Shown here: positions 1 to 8,888 of the stretch, piece by piece | Layout: each line of letters starts with the position of its first letter | Numbering within the stretch: the stretch's first letter is position 1 | Assembly: GCF_000744655.1 (NCBI RefSeq) | Contig: NZ_JQMJ01000003.1 | Span: 558,001-622,000, forward strand | DNA: 64,000 nucleotides | Reading direction: 5' to 3' | DNA from: Streptacidiphilus rugosus AM-16 | GTDB taxonomy: Bacteria > Actinomycetota > Actinomycetes > Streptomycetales > Streptomycetaceae | Notes under the pieces: model-generated | What the model saw: only the letters and a program-made list of their open reading frames with translations | The model's database searches: none | Told to the model about the DNA's origin: nothing | Position numbers and translations under genes: made by a program

Positions 1-894
1 CGGCCCCGCCGTCGCGCAGGGGGAGGACGGTGAGGGGGACGGGCCGGGCGGGGTGGGGGTGAAGGGGGTGAGGGTGGTGCCGATGAGGAGGCACTGGGCG
101 ACGCGGTCCGTCGGTTCCTGGTGGCCGGGGGAGAGGAGCTTGGCCGCGCAGGGGTGTTCGTGGACGGTGATCTCGCCGGCGTCGAGGAGGATGCCGTCGC
201 CGCCGTGTTCCCGGGCCTGCCGGAGGAGGCGGGTGCGGGCGTCGGCGCGGATGCCGGTGAGGAGGGCCGTCCAGCCGTCGAGTTCCTGGTTGGTGGCGGC
301 GCGCAGCTGGTCGTGGATCGAGGCGTCCTCGTGGCGCACCCCGATGGAGCGGCCGACCAGCAGGTCCACCGGGACCCAGCCGGCCAGGACGAGCTTGGTG
401 AGGTCCTCGCCGGGAAGGTGCGAGACGAAGGGCCGGGCGACTGGGCCGGACACGCCGCGTGCCCGGACGGCGGTGCCGCTCGCCTGGAAGTCCATGCCCA
501 GCGACGCCACCTCCGACGGCGCGATGTTGACCTGGACGCCCACCACTCCGTGCCCACCCAGCGCCGAGCAGGCCGCGCGCAGCCGCTCCAGGGCCCGGCG
601 GCGCGACCCTTCCAGCACCTGGACCAGGACCTCGCTGGTCGCGCCCGCTCCCGAGAGCCGGATCGGCGCCGGGTCCTTCGGGTTCCTCGGGGCGGTGACG
701 GAGAGGCGGCAGTCGTAGGCGTGCCAGTTCCAGGTCTCGCCGCTGAGTTCGACGTGGTACGAGCCGGTCCCGCGGACCCGGCCGACCGGGTCGAAGCCCG
801 CCGCGCGGATCGCGGCGAAGCCGCGCGGCGGCAGTGTCGCCGCCCACGGGCCGGCCACGGCGGCAGGCTCCGGCCGATCCGTCGACTCCGCCAT
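1..894 (-). CDS. Heavy-metal-binding-domain (YbjQ-like) protein, 3' end outside window
   Basis: The minus-strand frame is open from an ATG at 894 to the window edge, so at least 298 residues are visible and the C-terminus is missing. The protein starts MAESTDRPEP and has no signal peptide. The motif GGHGVVGVQVNI in its first half and a second copy-like stretch, HGGDGILLDAGEI, resemble the conserved core of YbjQ/DUF74 'heavy metal-binding domain' proteins, which form small pentameric beta-barrels. Here two such units appear joined in one chain, as is common in actinobacterial homologues. The visible end is rich in Pro and Ser. The biochemical role of this family is not established. It is transcribed divergently from the luciferase-like gene at 990, with only 95 bp between them for both promoters. 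Family assignment is moderate; any metal-binding role is inference. Confidence 0.6.
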   Translation of the reverse strand, partial: MAESTDRPEPAAVAGPWAATLPPRGFAAIRAAGFDPVGRVRGTGSYHVELSGETWNWHAYDCRLSVTAPRNPKDPAPIRLSGAGATSEVLVQVLEGSRRRALERLRAACSALGGHGVVGVQVNIAPSEVASLGMDFQASGTAVRARGVSGPVARPFVSHLPGEDLTKLVLAGWVPVDLLVGRSIGVRHEDASIHDQLRAATNQELDGWTALLTGIRADARTRLLRQAREHGGDGILLDAGEITVHEHPCAAKLLSPGHQEPTDRVAQCLLIGTTLTPFTPTPPGPSPSPSSPCATAGP

Positions 895-989
895 CGGTCC
901 CCCCGAACCCGTGCGCCCGCCCCTGCCGTCACACCTTCGCAGGCCCGCCACGACCCGACAAGACATCCCGCTCACGTAGGGTCGATGCC

Positions 990-1877
990 ATGCGTCTGAG
1001 CACGGTGATCCTCCCCATCCACCGGTGGAGCGAGGGACAGAAGATCTGGCGACGGGCCGAGGACCTCGGTTTCCACGCCGCCTACACCTACGACCACCTG
1101 TCCTGGCGGTCCTTCCGCGACGAGCCCTGGTTCGGGGCGGTGCCGACGCTGACCGCGGCCGCCACGGCGACCGAGCGGCTGCGGCTGGGGACCTTGGTGA
1201 CCTCGCCGAACTTCCGGCATCCGGTGACGCTGGCCAAGGAGCTGATGAGCGTCGACGACGTCTCCGGCGGTCGGCTGACGGTGGGGATCGGGGTCGGCGG
1301 GGTCGGCTTCGACGCGACCGCGCTCGGGCAGGAGCCGTGGACGCCGCGGGAGCGTGCGGACCGCTTCGACGAGTTCCTGCCGCTCCTGGACGAGCTGCTG
1401 ACGCAGCCGGTCACCACTCGCGAGGGCCGGTACTACTCCGCCGTCGAGGCCAGGAACATCCCCGGTTGCGTCCAGACGCCGCGCGTCCCCTTCTACGTCG
1501 CCGCCACCGGCCCGCGCGGGCTGAAGCTGGCCGCGAAGTACGGCCAGGGCTGGGTCACCTACGGCGATCCGCGCGGCCCGGCCGACGTGCCGGTCGAGCA
1601 GGCCCCCGGGGTGATCGCGCAGCAGATCGAGAAGCTGACCGCCGCCTGCGAGGCGGCCGGGCGGGACGTCGCCACGGTCGAGAAGATGCTGCTGCAGGGC
1701 TCCACCGCGGAGCGGCCGCTGCAGTCGGTGGACGCGTTCGTCGACTGGGCCGGGCGCTACCAGGAGCTCGGCATCGACGAAGTGGTGATCCACTGGCCGG
1801 TGCCTGATTCGATCTTCGAAAACGATCTCGCGGTCTTCGAGCGCATCGCCGTGGAAGGGCTCGCCCAACTGAGCTGA
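990..1877 (+). CDS. LLM-class (luciferase-like) F420/FMN-dependent oxidoreductase
   Basis: This 295-residue soluble protein belongs to the bacterial luciferase-like monooxygenase superfamily, TIM-barrel enzymes that use FMN or F420. The N-terminal strand MRLSTVILPIHRW, the AYTYDHLSW segment, the RLRLGTLVTSPNFRHP segment and GRLTVGIGVGGVGFD are the usual landmarks. Length is normal for the family. The ATG at 990 is chosen because the family N-terminus begins there; the frame is open further upstream but that extension is low-complexity and unlike the family. The gene is followed after 79 bp by the SARP regulator on the same strand. It could supply a tailoring oxidation to the neighbouring biosynthetic cluster, but nothing in the sequence shows the substrate. 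In Streptomyces many members use F420. Confidence 0.85.
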   Translation: MRLSTVILPIHRWSEGQKIWRRAEDLGFHAAYTYDHLSWRSFRDEPWFGAVPTLTAAATATERLRLGTLVTSPNFRHPVTLAKELMSVDDVSGGRLTVGIGVGGVGFDATALGQEPWTPRERADRFDEFLPLLDELLTQPVTTREGRYYSAVEARNIPGCVQTPRVPFYVAATGPRGLKLAAKYGQGWVTYGDPRGPADVPVEQAPGVIAQQIEKLTAACEAAGRDVATVEKMLLQGSTAERPLQSVDAFVDWAGRYQELGIDEVVIHWPVPDSIFENDLAVFERIAVEGLAQLS

Positions 1878-1956
1878 CCGCAGCCGACCTGGATTGTTAT
1901 GGTCTGGACAGCAAGCCTGTCAGCAGGGCTTTTGAGTATGTGAGCAGGAGCCCGCG

Positions 1957-4900
1957 TTGATCGAAACCGCGCCGCAGACGGTGCATTTCAACATCCTTGG
2001 CTCGCTTGAGATTTGGGTCGATCAGCATCGGCTGAGGCTCGGCGGTCCGATCCAGGAGCGGGTGCTCGTCACGCTGCTCCTGGAGGCCCGCCGTGTGGTG
2101 CCGGTCACACGGCTGGTGGAGGCCGTGTGGGACGAGGAGCCCCCGGCCACCGCCGTGCACCAGATCCGCAAGGCCGTCGCCGACCTCAGGCGCCGCATCC
2201 CCGGGGCGGCGGCCTGCTGGTCACGGACGGCCCCGGCTACCGCGCCGACGTCGACGACGAGCAGCTGGACCTCAACCGGTTCAGCACACTCACCGGCCGG
2301 GCCCGGCAGGAGCTGGCCGCGGGCGACGTCGCCGCGGCGGCGGAGCAGCTGCGCGCCGCCCTCGCGCTGTGGCGCGGGCCGGTGATGGCGGGCCTCGGCG
2401 GTGACACCGTCACCGCCGCCGCCACCGCGCTGGACGAGCGCCGGCTGGCCGCCGCCGAGCAGCTGTTCCAGCTCAGGCTCAACGAGGGCGAGGCGGCCGA
2501 GCTCGTCGGCGACCTGCGCGAGCTGATCGCCGAGCAGCCGCTGCGGGAGACCCTGCGCGGCCAGCTGATGCTCGCCCTGTACCGGTCCGGACGCGCCGCC
2601 GAGGCGCTGGAGGAGTACGGGAAGGTCCGCGACCTGCTGGTCGAGGAGCTGGGCATCGACCCGGGACCGCGCCTGGTCAAGCTCTACGAGGCGATCCTGC
2701 GGGACAGCGACGAGCTGGCCGGCCCCGAGCGGGCCGAGGCGACGGCCCCGGCCCGTCCCGCCGCCACCGGCACTCCCCCGCCGGCGGCCCAGCCGTCCGG
2801 CGGCCCGCTGTCGACCCTCCCCTACGACCTGACCGACTTCACCGGGCGCGACGACGAGCTGCGCCGGCTGCTCGGCTTCGCCGAGGGCGACGCCGAGCAC
2901 GGCACCCGGATCGTGGCCGTCGACGGCATGGGCGGCAGCGGCAAGACCTCCCTGGCGGTGCGCGCCGCGCACCTGATGGCCGACGGCTACCCCGACGGCC
3001 GGCTCTTCGTCGACCTGCGCGGCTACTCGCCGGGCGAGGAGCCGCGCCGCCCCTCCGCCGTGCTGGCCTCGCTGCTGCGCACCCTCGGGGTGCCCGACCA
3101 GCAGATCCCCGAGGAGGAGGGCGGGCGGGCGGCGCTGTGGCGCGCCACCCTCTCCGGACGGCGGGTGCTGCTCCTGCTCGACAACGCCCTGGACGTCGCC
3201 CAGGTCCTGCCGCTGCTCCCGGCCTCGCCCGGCTGCCTGGTCCTGGTGACCAGCCGGACCCGGCTGATCGACCTGGACGGCGCCGAGTGGATCTCCATCG
3301 GCGTGCTGCCCGCCGCCGACAGCAGCAGCCTGCTCGCCGAGACGCTCGGCGCGCAGCGCATGGCGGCGGAGCCCGAGGCGGTCGCCGAGCTGGCCGAGCT
3401 CTGCGGTCATCTGCCGTTGGCGCTCCGCATCGCCAGCGCGCGGCTGCGCAACCGGTCCCGGTGGACGGTCCAGTACCTGGTCGACCGGCTGCGCGACGAG
3501 ACCCGCCGGCTGGGCGAGCTCAGCTCGGGCGAACGGAGCGTCGCGGCGACGATCCAGCTCTCCTTCCAGGCGATGGAGGAGGAGGCGCGGGCCGCGTTCC
3601 GGCTCCTCGGCCTGCACCTGGGCGCCGACATCGACGTCCACGCGGCCGCCGCGCTGCTCGGTGCCGATCTCCGCGCGGCGGAGGACCTGCTGGAGCAGCT
3701 GCTGGACGTGCACCTGGCGCAGCAGCACGTGCTGGGTCGCTACTGCCTGCACGACCTGGTGCGCAGCTTCGCGCAGAGCCTGCGCACCGAAGCCACCGCG
3801 ACGGCGGACGGAGCCGCCGTCGAGCGGATCGTCGACTACTACGTGGCGGCCTCGGAGGAGGGCTGCGCCGTGCTCTTCCCCGGACGTGTGCGGCACAGCG
3901 TCCAGCTGCCGGCGACCCCGGCGGAACTGCCGGCGCTGTCGCGGCCCGAACAGTCCCGCGGCTGGTTCGACCAGGAGAGCGTCGCGCTGCTGGCGGCCGT
4001 GACGTTGGCCCACGAGCGGGGTCTCGACCGTCATGTGGGGGCTTTGGCCCGGAATGTGATGTTCTATCTGAACCTGCGCAGCTCGATCGACGACTACGAG
4101 CGCGTGGCGCTGCTGGCCGTGGACTCGGCCCGGCGCCAGGGCGAGCCCAGGGCGCTGGAGATCAGCCTCTCCAATCTGACCAACGCGCACTGGAAGCTCG
4201 GCCGCTTCCAGGACGGGATCGCCGTGGCGAAGGAGGCGCTGGAGATCGCGCGGGCCTCCGGCAACACCCACGGGGAGGCCGTCTGCCTGGACCAGCTGGG
4301 CCTCCTGCACAGCAGCCTCGGTCGGCTCCGGGAGGCCAGGGCGGACCTGACCCGCGCCGTCGAGCTGCTGGACAACCCGGCGAGCAAGGCCATGGCGCTG
4401 TGCAATCTGAGCACGGTGCACGCCTGGCTCGGCCAGTACGACGACGCAGCGGCCGCGGCCGGGGAGGCGCTTCGGCTCGGCTGCGCCGACGGGGCCTGGC
4501 TCAACGAGATCACCGCGCTGAACGACCTGGCCATCGCCAGGCTCGGCCTCGGCCGGCCCGACCAGGCCGCGACCTGTCTGGAGAAGGCGCTGCGGATCGG
4601 GGACGAGTCCGAACTCCCCGAGGAGCTGGCGCTCGCCTTCGCGCTCGCCGCCGACGCCGCGCACCGGCTGCAGCAGACCACGTCCGCCTCGGCCCACGAG
4701 GAGCGGGCGCTGGAGCTGGTGCGGGCCAGGGGCACGGCCGTGCGGCGGTGCCAGGTCGAGAACATCATCGGTCGGCTGCGCCGGCACCGCGGCGCCTACG
4801 CGCAGGCGCTGGAGCTGCACGAGAGCGCCGCGCGGTGGGCCGGTGAGATCGACTACCGGGTGGAGCTGGCGCGGGCGTTCGACGGGATGGCCCAGGCGGC

Positions 4901-4994
4901 GAAGGCGCTCGGCGACACCTCCTCGGCGACCCGGAGCCGGGAGCGGGCCGACGCGCTCTTCGCCGGGATGGGCGTGCCGGACGAGGCCCGCTGA
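1957..4994 (+). CDS. AfsR-type SARP regulator with NB-ARC and TPR domains, frameshifted near 2200
   Basis: This is a large pathway-type transcriptional activator of about 1012 residues once the frame is repaired. It starts at TTG 1957, six bases after a good ribosome site (GCAGGAG). Residues about 10-80 form the OmpR-like winged helix (FNILGSLEIW ... HQIRKAVADLRRRIPG). Then comes the bacterial transcriptional activator domain (residues about 95-245, ending LLVEELGIDPGPRLV). An NB-ARC ATPase follows, with Walker A GMGGSGKTSLA near residue 323 and LLLLDNALD as Walker B. TPR-like repeats make up the last 300 residues. The reading frame changes by -1 at a run of four G's (2203-2206): the DNA-binding domain is in one frame and everything from GGGLLVTDGPGYRADV onward in another. 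One missing G would restore it, so the break may be a sequence error, a true mutation or, less likely, a programmed shift. As deposited, only a 142-residue truncated protein would be made from this start. Its position next to the NRPS/ATP-grasp cluster makes it the candidate activator. Confidence 0.85.
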
Positions 4995-5008
4995 GGGCGC
5001 GACGCGAA

Positions 5009-5057
5009 CGACGACGGCGTCCCGTACTCCGAGGTGGAGTGTGGGACGCCGTCGTCG
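5009..5057. terminator. Long hairpin terminator between convergent genes
   Basis: A 15-bp perfect outer stem (5009-5023 with 5043-5057) encloses a second 5-bp stem, ACTCC/GGAGT (5026-5030 with 5036-5040), joined through two G-T wobbles. It lies between the 3' ends of the SARP gene (plus) and the small peptide gene (minus), so it can end transcription from both sides. There is no T tract, as is usual in Streptomyces. Confidence 0.8.
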
Positions 5058-5084
5058 GTGTCGTGCGTGCGCCGCGCGTCGCGG

Positions 5085-5336
5085 TCAGCTCCCCGGCTGA
5101 CCGTCGTTCGGGCCGATGCCGTTGCCGTTGCCCGAGGGCTGCGCCACCAGCGGCGCGTTCGGGCCGATGCCGTTCGCCAGGACCTCCACCTCGGCCGGTG
5201 CGTTCGGACCGATCCCGTTGCCCGCCGTGACCTGCGTCGTACCCCCGTGCTGTGCCTGCGTCATCGTGATCCCCCCGAAGCCGAGAACCAGTGCCGCCGC
5301 GGCGATACCGATGAATCCGGCCTTCTTGATACGCAT
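5085..5336 (-). CDS. Small secreted peptide with three NGIGPN repeats
   Basis: This 83-residue ORF starts at ATG 5336 behind a G-rich ribosome site (AGGGGCGGGGAC). Residues 1-29 look like a Sec signal peptide: MRIKK, a hydrophobic Ala/Gly/Leu/Ile core, then a TQAQ end suited to signal peptidase I. The mature part of about 54 residues contains the hexapeptide NGIGPN three times (GNGIGPNAP, ANGIGPNAP, GNGIGPNDG) separated by short Val/Ala/Glu linkers; it has no Cys. I do not recognise the family. It lies downstream of, and on the same strand as, the ATP-grasp operon, 90 bp after the last ATP-grasp stop. It could be the last gene of that operon or have its own promoter. A multi-core ribosomal peptide precursor is a possibility, but a simple secreted structural or signalling peptide is equally open. 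Confidence 0.65.
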   Translation of the reverse strand: MRIKKAGFIGIAAAALVLGFGGITMTQAQHGGTTQVTAGNGIGPNAPAEVEVLANGIGPNAPLVAQPSGNGNGIGPNDGQPGS

Positions 5337-5426
5337 GTCCCCGCCCCTGAATTCTGCTGTGCCGTGCGCGGCCCGGTTCCGAACCGCTCTTCATGTCCCC
5401 CACATTGCTGTCGGCCGTTACTGAAC

Positions 5427-6329
5427 CTATCCCGTTCGGATACCGGACTGATCCCGCCCCAGCAGCTGCCGAACCGAGGCGACGCGTTCCGCTACCAGGG
5501 CGGATTCCGGCCCCTCCACGACGACCCTTCCGGTCCCCGCATCAGCGGTGCAGACCCGGACATACGGGAGCTCGGCGACCGCGGCGATGCCCGCGGCGGG
5601 GGCCGTCGAGCCGCCTCCGCCGGGCTCGTGCAGGCGGAAGTCGACGGTCGCGGCGGCGGTCTCCGGGCGGGGCGTCGGGACCTGTTCACCGGTCAGCGCA
5701 CGGGAGAGCCACAGCTCGGGATCGAAGCCCGCGGCCAGCCGCAGCAGCGTCGGGGTGCGGTCGCCCGCGCCGGGTTCGGCGGCGAGGACGACCGCCCCCC
5801 GGTCGGTGAGCGCCGCCTGGACGTAACTGAGCCCGAACTCCCAACCGGCGAGGTCGAGCAGGGCGGTGGCGGCCGCCCGCAGCTCGGCCACGTCCGCGTC
5901 GTCGAGCACGGCGGGATAGCACTCCTCGACGTCGGCCCTGCCGAAGGGTCCTTCGGACCGCCGCGAGGTGAGGGCGAGGACCTGGTGGGAGCCCTCGACG
6001 GTGAGGGTGAGGACGCCGAAGACGGGACCCTCGACCAGCTCCTCCAGGAGGTAGGGCCCCCGCGCCCGTTCCGCGGCCCGCCGCGCGAACCACGCGGTCA
6101 CCTCCGCCGCGGTGGACAGCAGCCCGACGCGGCGGCGGCCGGCGCCGTCGGTCCGCCGGACCACCAGCGGCAGTCCGAGCTCCCTGATCGCGTCCGGCAC
6201 CTCGCCGAGCGTCGCGGCCTCGGCCGCCCGGACGCGGCAGCGGCCGCTCTCGTTCAGCAGTCGGCGCAGCGCCGCGTGGTCGCCGAGGAGACGCCCGGCC
6301 CGGGCGGCGGCCCGCTCGGCGGTCAGCAT
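5427..6329 (-). CDS. ATP-grasp-like protein, short and probably degenerate
   Basis: This 300-residue protein resembles the carboxylate-amine ligases encoded upstream in the operon but is shorter, lacking most of the N-terminal pre-ATP-grasp domain. The start is ATG 6329, overlapping the tautomerase stop by 7 bases (ATGCTGA), which implies translational coupling. Recognisable pieces are the first ATP-binding strand PLVVRRTDGAG, YLLEELVEGPVFGV with its Glu-Glu, and a C-terminal strand FGLSYVQAAL...VVLAAEPGAGD. In active ATP-grasp enzymes the first strand normally carries Lys and the last two strands carry metal-binding Glu and Glu-x-Asn. Here Lys is Arg, the first Glu is Gln, and Glu-x-Asn becomes EPGAG. 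It may therefore be a partner or regulatory subunit rather than a catalyst; that is inference from the missing residues. Confidence 0.7.
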   Translation of the reverse strand: MLTAERAAARAGRLLGDHAALRRLLNESGRCRVRAAEAATLGEVPDAIRELGLPLVVRRTDGAGRRRVGLLSTAAEVTAWFARRAAERARGPYLLEELVEGPVFGVLTLTVEGSHQVLALTSRRSEGPFGRADVEECYPAVLDDADVAELRAAATALLDLAGWEFGLSYVQAALTDRGAVVLAAEPGAGDRTPTLLRLAAGFDPELWLSRALTGEQVPTPRPETAAATVDFRLHEPGGGGSTAPAAGIAAVAELPYVRVCTADAGTGRVVVEGPESALVAERVASVRQLLGRDQSGIRTG

Positions 6330-6541
6330 CGGTCCCTCTCCGACTGCGCGGCGGTGGCCAGGTGGTCGCAGAGGTTGCCGCCGCTGCCCCAGTGGTCCTG
6401 GGCGACGTCGCGGATCAGCACGGTCACGGCCTCCTTGGGGCAGCCGGCGATCCGTGAGGCGCTGGCGGTCAGTTCGGCCACCAGCTCGGCACGGGCGTCG
6501 CGGTCGTTGCCCTTCCACCAGTCGACGGTGATCACAGGCAC
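6323..6541 (-). CDS. 4-oxalocrotonate tautomerase family enzyme
   Basis: This 72-residue protein begins MPVITVDWWKG. After Met removal the N-terminal Pro is the catalytic base of the tautomerase superfamily. The segment VLIRDVAQDHWGSGG matches the conserved V-x-I-x-E-V-x-x-x-x-W-G-x-G-G signature of the small tautomerases. Length is typical; these enzymes work as hexamers and interconvert enol and keto forms. A ribosome site, GGAGGAA, lies 7 bases before the ATG. Placed between an ATP-grasp homologue and a cysteine-synthase-like gene, it may act on an enolisable pathway intermediate, for example a dehydroalanine-derived or glutarimide-type compound. The substrate is not deducible from the sequence. 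Confidence 0.85.
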   Translation of the reverse strand: MPVITVDWWKGNDRDARAELVAELTASASRIAGCPKEAVTVLIRDVAQDHWGSGGNLCDHLATAAQSERDRC

Positions 6542-6583
6542 GGGGTTCCTCCAGATGAACGGTTGGACGGGCGAAGTACGGGA

Positions 6584-7504
6584 TCAGGCCCAGAGACTGA
6601 GGTAGCGCTCGCCGGTGTCGGGCAGCACCGTGACGACGGTCCGACCCGCGTACGCGGGCTTCGCGGCGAGCCGGGCGCAGGCGTGCACGGCGGCCCCCGC
6701 CGAGACCCCGGTGAGGACGCCCTGGCCGCGTGCCAGCGCGCGGGCGGTCCCCATGGCGTCCTCGTCGGAGACCGTGACGACCTCGTCGATCAGCGACACG
6801 TCGGTGGTGCCGGCCACGAAGCCGCCGTTGAGGCCGGGGATGCGGTGCTGGCCCGCGGTGCCGAGGGAGAGCACGGGCGAGCTCTCCGGCTCGACCGCCA
6901 CCACGTGCACCTCGGGCTTGCGCTCCTTGAGGTACCTGGCGATCCCGGTCAGGGTGCCGCCGGTGCCGACGCCGCAGACCAGAACGTCGACCTCGCCGCC
7001 GGTCCCGGTCCAGATCTCCGGCCCGGTGGTCTCGTAGTGGGCCCGCACGTTGTCGGGGTTCTCGTGCTGGCAGGTGTACCAGGAGCCCGGCGTGGCCGCG
7101 TGGATCTCCTCGGCCCTGGCGATCGCGCCCTGGTAGCCCTCGTCCCTCCCGGTCCGCACCACCTCCGCGCCGAGCGCGGTGAGCAGCGAGATCCGTTCCT
7201 GGGTGGCGCTGTCCGGCAGCACGATGACGCAGCGGTAGCCGCGCGCCGCGGCGAAGGCCGCCAGCGCGATGCCGGTGTTGCCGGAGGTGGACTCGACGAC
7301 GGTGCCGCCGGGACGCAGCTCCCCGCGTTCCTCGGCCGCGCGCAGCATGTAGAGCGCGGCGCGGTCCTTGACGCTGGAGAGCGGGTTGGCCGATTCCAGC
7401 TTGGCGAGGACCCGCACCTCGTCGGTGACGCCTTCGAGGCGGAGCCGCAGCAGCGGGGTGGAGCCGACCAGGTCGGTGATGCTGTCGGCGACGGTCTGGG
7501 GCAT
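6584..7504 (-). CDS. Cysteine-synthase-like PLP enzyme (beta-substituted alanine synthase), copy 1
   Basis: This is a 306-residue fold-type II PLP enzyme of the O-acetylserine sulfhydrylase family. The PLP lysine lies in SSVKDRAA (about residue 40), the substrate loop is STSGNTG (about residue 72) and the phosphate-binding loop is GTGGTLTG. The C-terminal GVSAGAA carries the serine that contacts the pyridine nitrogen. Start ATG 7504 follows GAGGACC. Such enzymes condense O-acetylserine with sulfide or with another nucleophile to give beta-substituted alanines. Because the cluster also encodes a serine acetyltransferase and a second paralogue at 13526, a dedicated role in making a non-protein amino acid is more likely than housekeeping cysteine synthesis. 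The 45 bp around its start are identical to those of the paralogue. No SbnB-like dehydrogenase is nearby, so a diaminopropionate route of the Sbn type is not supported. Confidence 0.9.
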   Translation of the reverse strand: MPQTVADSITDLVGSTPLLRLRLEGVTDEVRVLAKLESANPLSSVKDRAALYMLRAAEERGELRPGGTVVESTSGNTGIALAAFAAARGYRCVIVLPDSATQERISLLTALGAEVVRTGRDEGYQGAIARAEEIHAATPGSWYTCQHENPDNVRAHYETTGPEIWTGTGGEVDVLVCGVGTGGTLTGIARYLKERKPEVHVVAVEPESSPVLSLGTAGQHRIPGLNGGFVAGTTDVSLIDEVVTVSDEDAMGTARALARGQGVLTGVSAGAAVHACARLAAKPAYAGRTVVTVLPDTGERYLSLWA

Positions 7505-7525
7505 GGTGCGGTCCTCACTGCGGAG
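7481..7525. repeat. 45-bp perfect repeat around start codon of cysteine-synthase copy 1
   Basis: Positions 7481-7525 are identical to 14528-14572. Both span the ribosome site and the first eight codons of the two cysteine-synthase-like genes. The rest of the genes has diverged, so the initiation region has been kept identical by selection or gene conversion. Confidence 0.9.
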
Positions 7526-7625
7526 AGACGGAGCGGCTTCGTTCCTGGCTTGCACCCAGCCTGGCCGTCCCCGGTCCCGAAGCCTTCCCGTGCCGGTCCC
7601 GCCCCAGGACCACGCCCGGTCCCGA

Positions 7626-8888
7626 CTACCGGGTCTCCAGGACCAGTCCGCCGAGGAACCACTGCTCGACCTGCCGCAGCCGCTGCTCCACCTCGGACCG
7701 GCTGCGGCCCGAAACCAGCACCGTGCACAGGAAGTCGGAGGAGGTCCTGGCCGCCGCCATGGTCTGCCCCGGCGTGACGAAGACCCGGAAACGCTCGATC
7801 CAGGGCAGGTCCGGGGCGGCCTCAGGTACCGCGACGACTCGTCCGGGGCGCTTCATCAGCACCAGCTGACCGGTCATCATGCGCGGTTCCGGCAACCGGT
7901 CCTGCTGCGCTTCGGCCACCGGAACCGGCAGTCCGAGCTCCGCCCGCAGCCAGCTCTCGGTCGGATCCGCGCCGAAGAGCAGGCCGACCACGTCGCGGAT
8001 GGCCGCGCCTCCGGTGCGGCAGGCGATCTCGCAGAGCACCAGCTCGTCGTCGGGGGTGTGGAACACCTCCGCGTGGAAGGCGAAGTTCTCCGGGCCCGGC
8101 ATCACCTCCAGCAGCCGCTCGGCGAAGGCGAGCAGGCGGTGGGTGAGGGGGTCCTCCGGGTCCAGGGTGAGGTCGATCCGCGGCCCGGTGTCGGTGGCGA
8201 AGGTCGCCAGCGGGTACTGGTACTGCGAGGGCCAGGCCATGGCGGTCCGGCCGCCGCGGACCAGGCCGTCCACGTGGCAGAGGGCGCCGGGCACGTACTG
8301 CTCGGCGATCAGGTTGGGCTGGCCCGCCCCGTACAGGTCGAAGTCGTCGGCCAGATAGGCGTCCAGCTCGTCCGGGGTCTCCAGGATGCGCAGGCCGACC
8401 GAGCCGGCGCTGTCCCTGGGCTTGAGCACGACGGGGTACCCGTACTCGGCGGCGAAGGACAGGATGTCGGTGGCCGTCTCGATCTGCCGGTGCGCGGCCA
8501 CCCGCACCCCGGCCGCCGCCGCGAGCTCCTTCATGACCGCCTTGTCCCTGAACGGCAGTACCGAGTCCGGCTGCTGGCCCGGAAGTCCGAGGAACTCCCG
8601 CAGTGCGGCGGCTCGTTCCAGGTCGCGCTCATGGCTGGCGAGGACGTGGGTGACGCCGCGTTCGCGGGCCAGGTCGACGACCCGCTCCTCCAGCGCGCCG
8701 CTGGCGTCGTAGCCCGCGACCGCCTCGGTGTACGCGTAGCCGGAGCCGCTCTCCGGGATCTCCTCGCCGACCCTGGCCAGATTGTCCGGGCAGGCCAGCA
8801 GCAGCACGTCGTCCTCGTGGTCGGCGAGCCAGCGGTCGTAGGGGACGGCGTGCACCGAGCCGACCTGGTGCAGGACTATGACACTCAT
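7626..8888 (-). CDS. ATP-grasp carboxylate-amine ligase
   Basis: This 420-residue protein has the full three-part layout of ATP-grasp amino-acid/peptide ligases. An N-terminal Rossmann-like domain (MSVIVLHQVG...) covers about 110 residues. The ATP-grasp fold follows, with VVLKPRDSAGSVG supplying the first ATP lysine and Gly-rich loop, and LIAEQYVPG the adenine-side Glu. The C-terminal strands FHAEVF and LVLCEIACRTGG carry the metal ligands. These enzymes activate a carboxylate as acyl phosphate and join it to an amine. Start ATG 8888 overlaps the stop of the preceding gene by four bases (ATGA). All catalytic positions I can read are intact, unlike in the two degenerate homologues in this operon. 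The substrates are unknown; a free amino acid made by the PLP enzymes is the natural candidate. Confidence 0.85.
   Translation of the reverse strand: MSVIVLHQVGSVHAVPYDRWLADHEDDVLLLACPDNLARVGEEIPESGSGYAYTEAVAGYDASGALEERVVDLARERGVTHVLASHERDLERAAALREFLGLPGQQPDSVLPFRDKAVMKELAAAAGVRVAAHRQIETATDILSFAAEYGYPVVLKPRDSAGSVGLRILETPDELDAYLADDFDLYGAGQPNLIAEQYVPGALCHVDGLVRGGRTAMAWPSQYQYPLATFATDTGPRIDLTLDPEDPLTHRLLAFAERLLEVMPGPENFAFHAEVFHTPDDELVLCEIACRTGGAAIRDVVGLLFGADPTESWLRAELGLPVPVAEAQQDRLPEPRMMTGQLVLMKRPGRVVAVPEAAPDLPWIERFRVFVTPGQTMAAARTSSDFLCTVLVSGRSRSEVEQRLRQVEQWFLGGLVLETR

Noticed and set aside
5085-5336. Firm call as a graspetide precursor
   Set aside because: The repeats lack paired Thr/Ser and Asp/Glu for omega-ester links and the peptide has a Sec signal; kept only as an open possibility.
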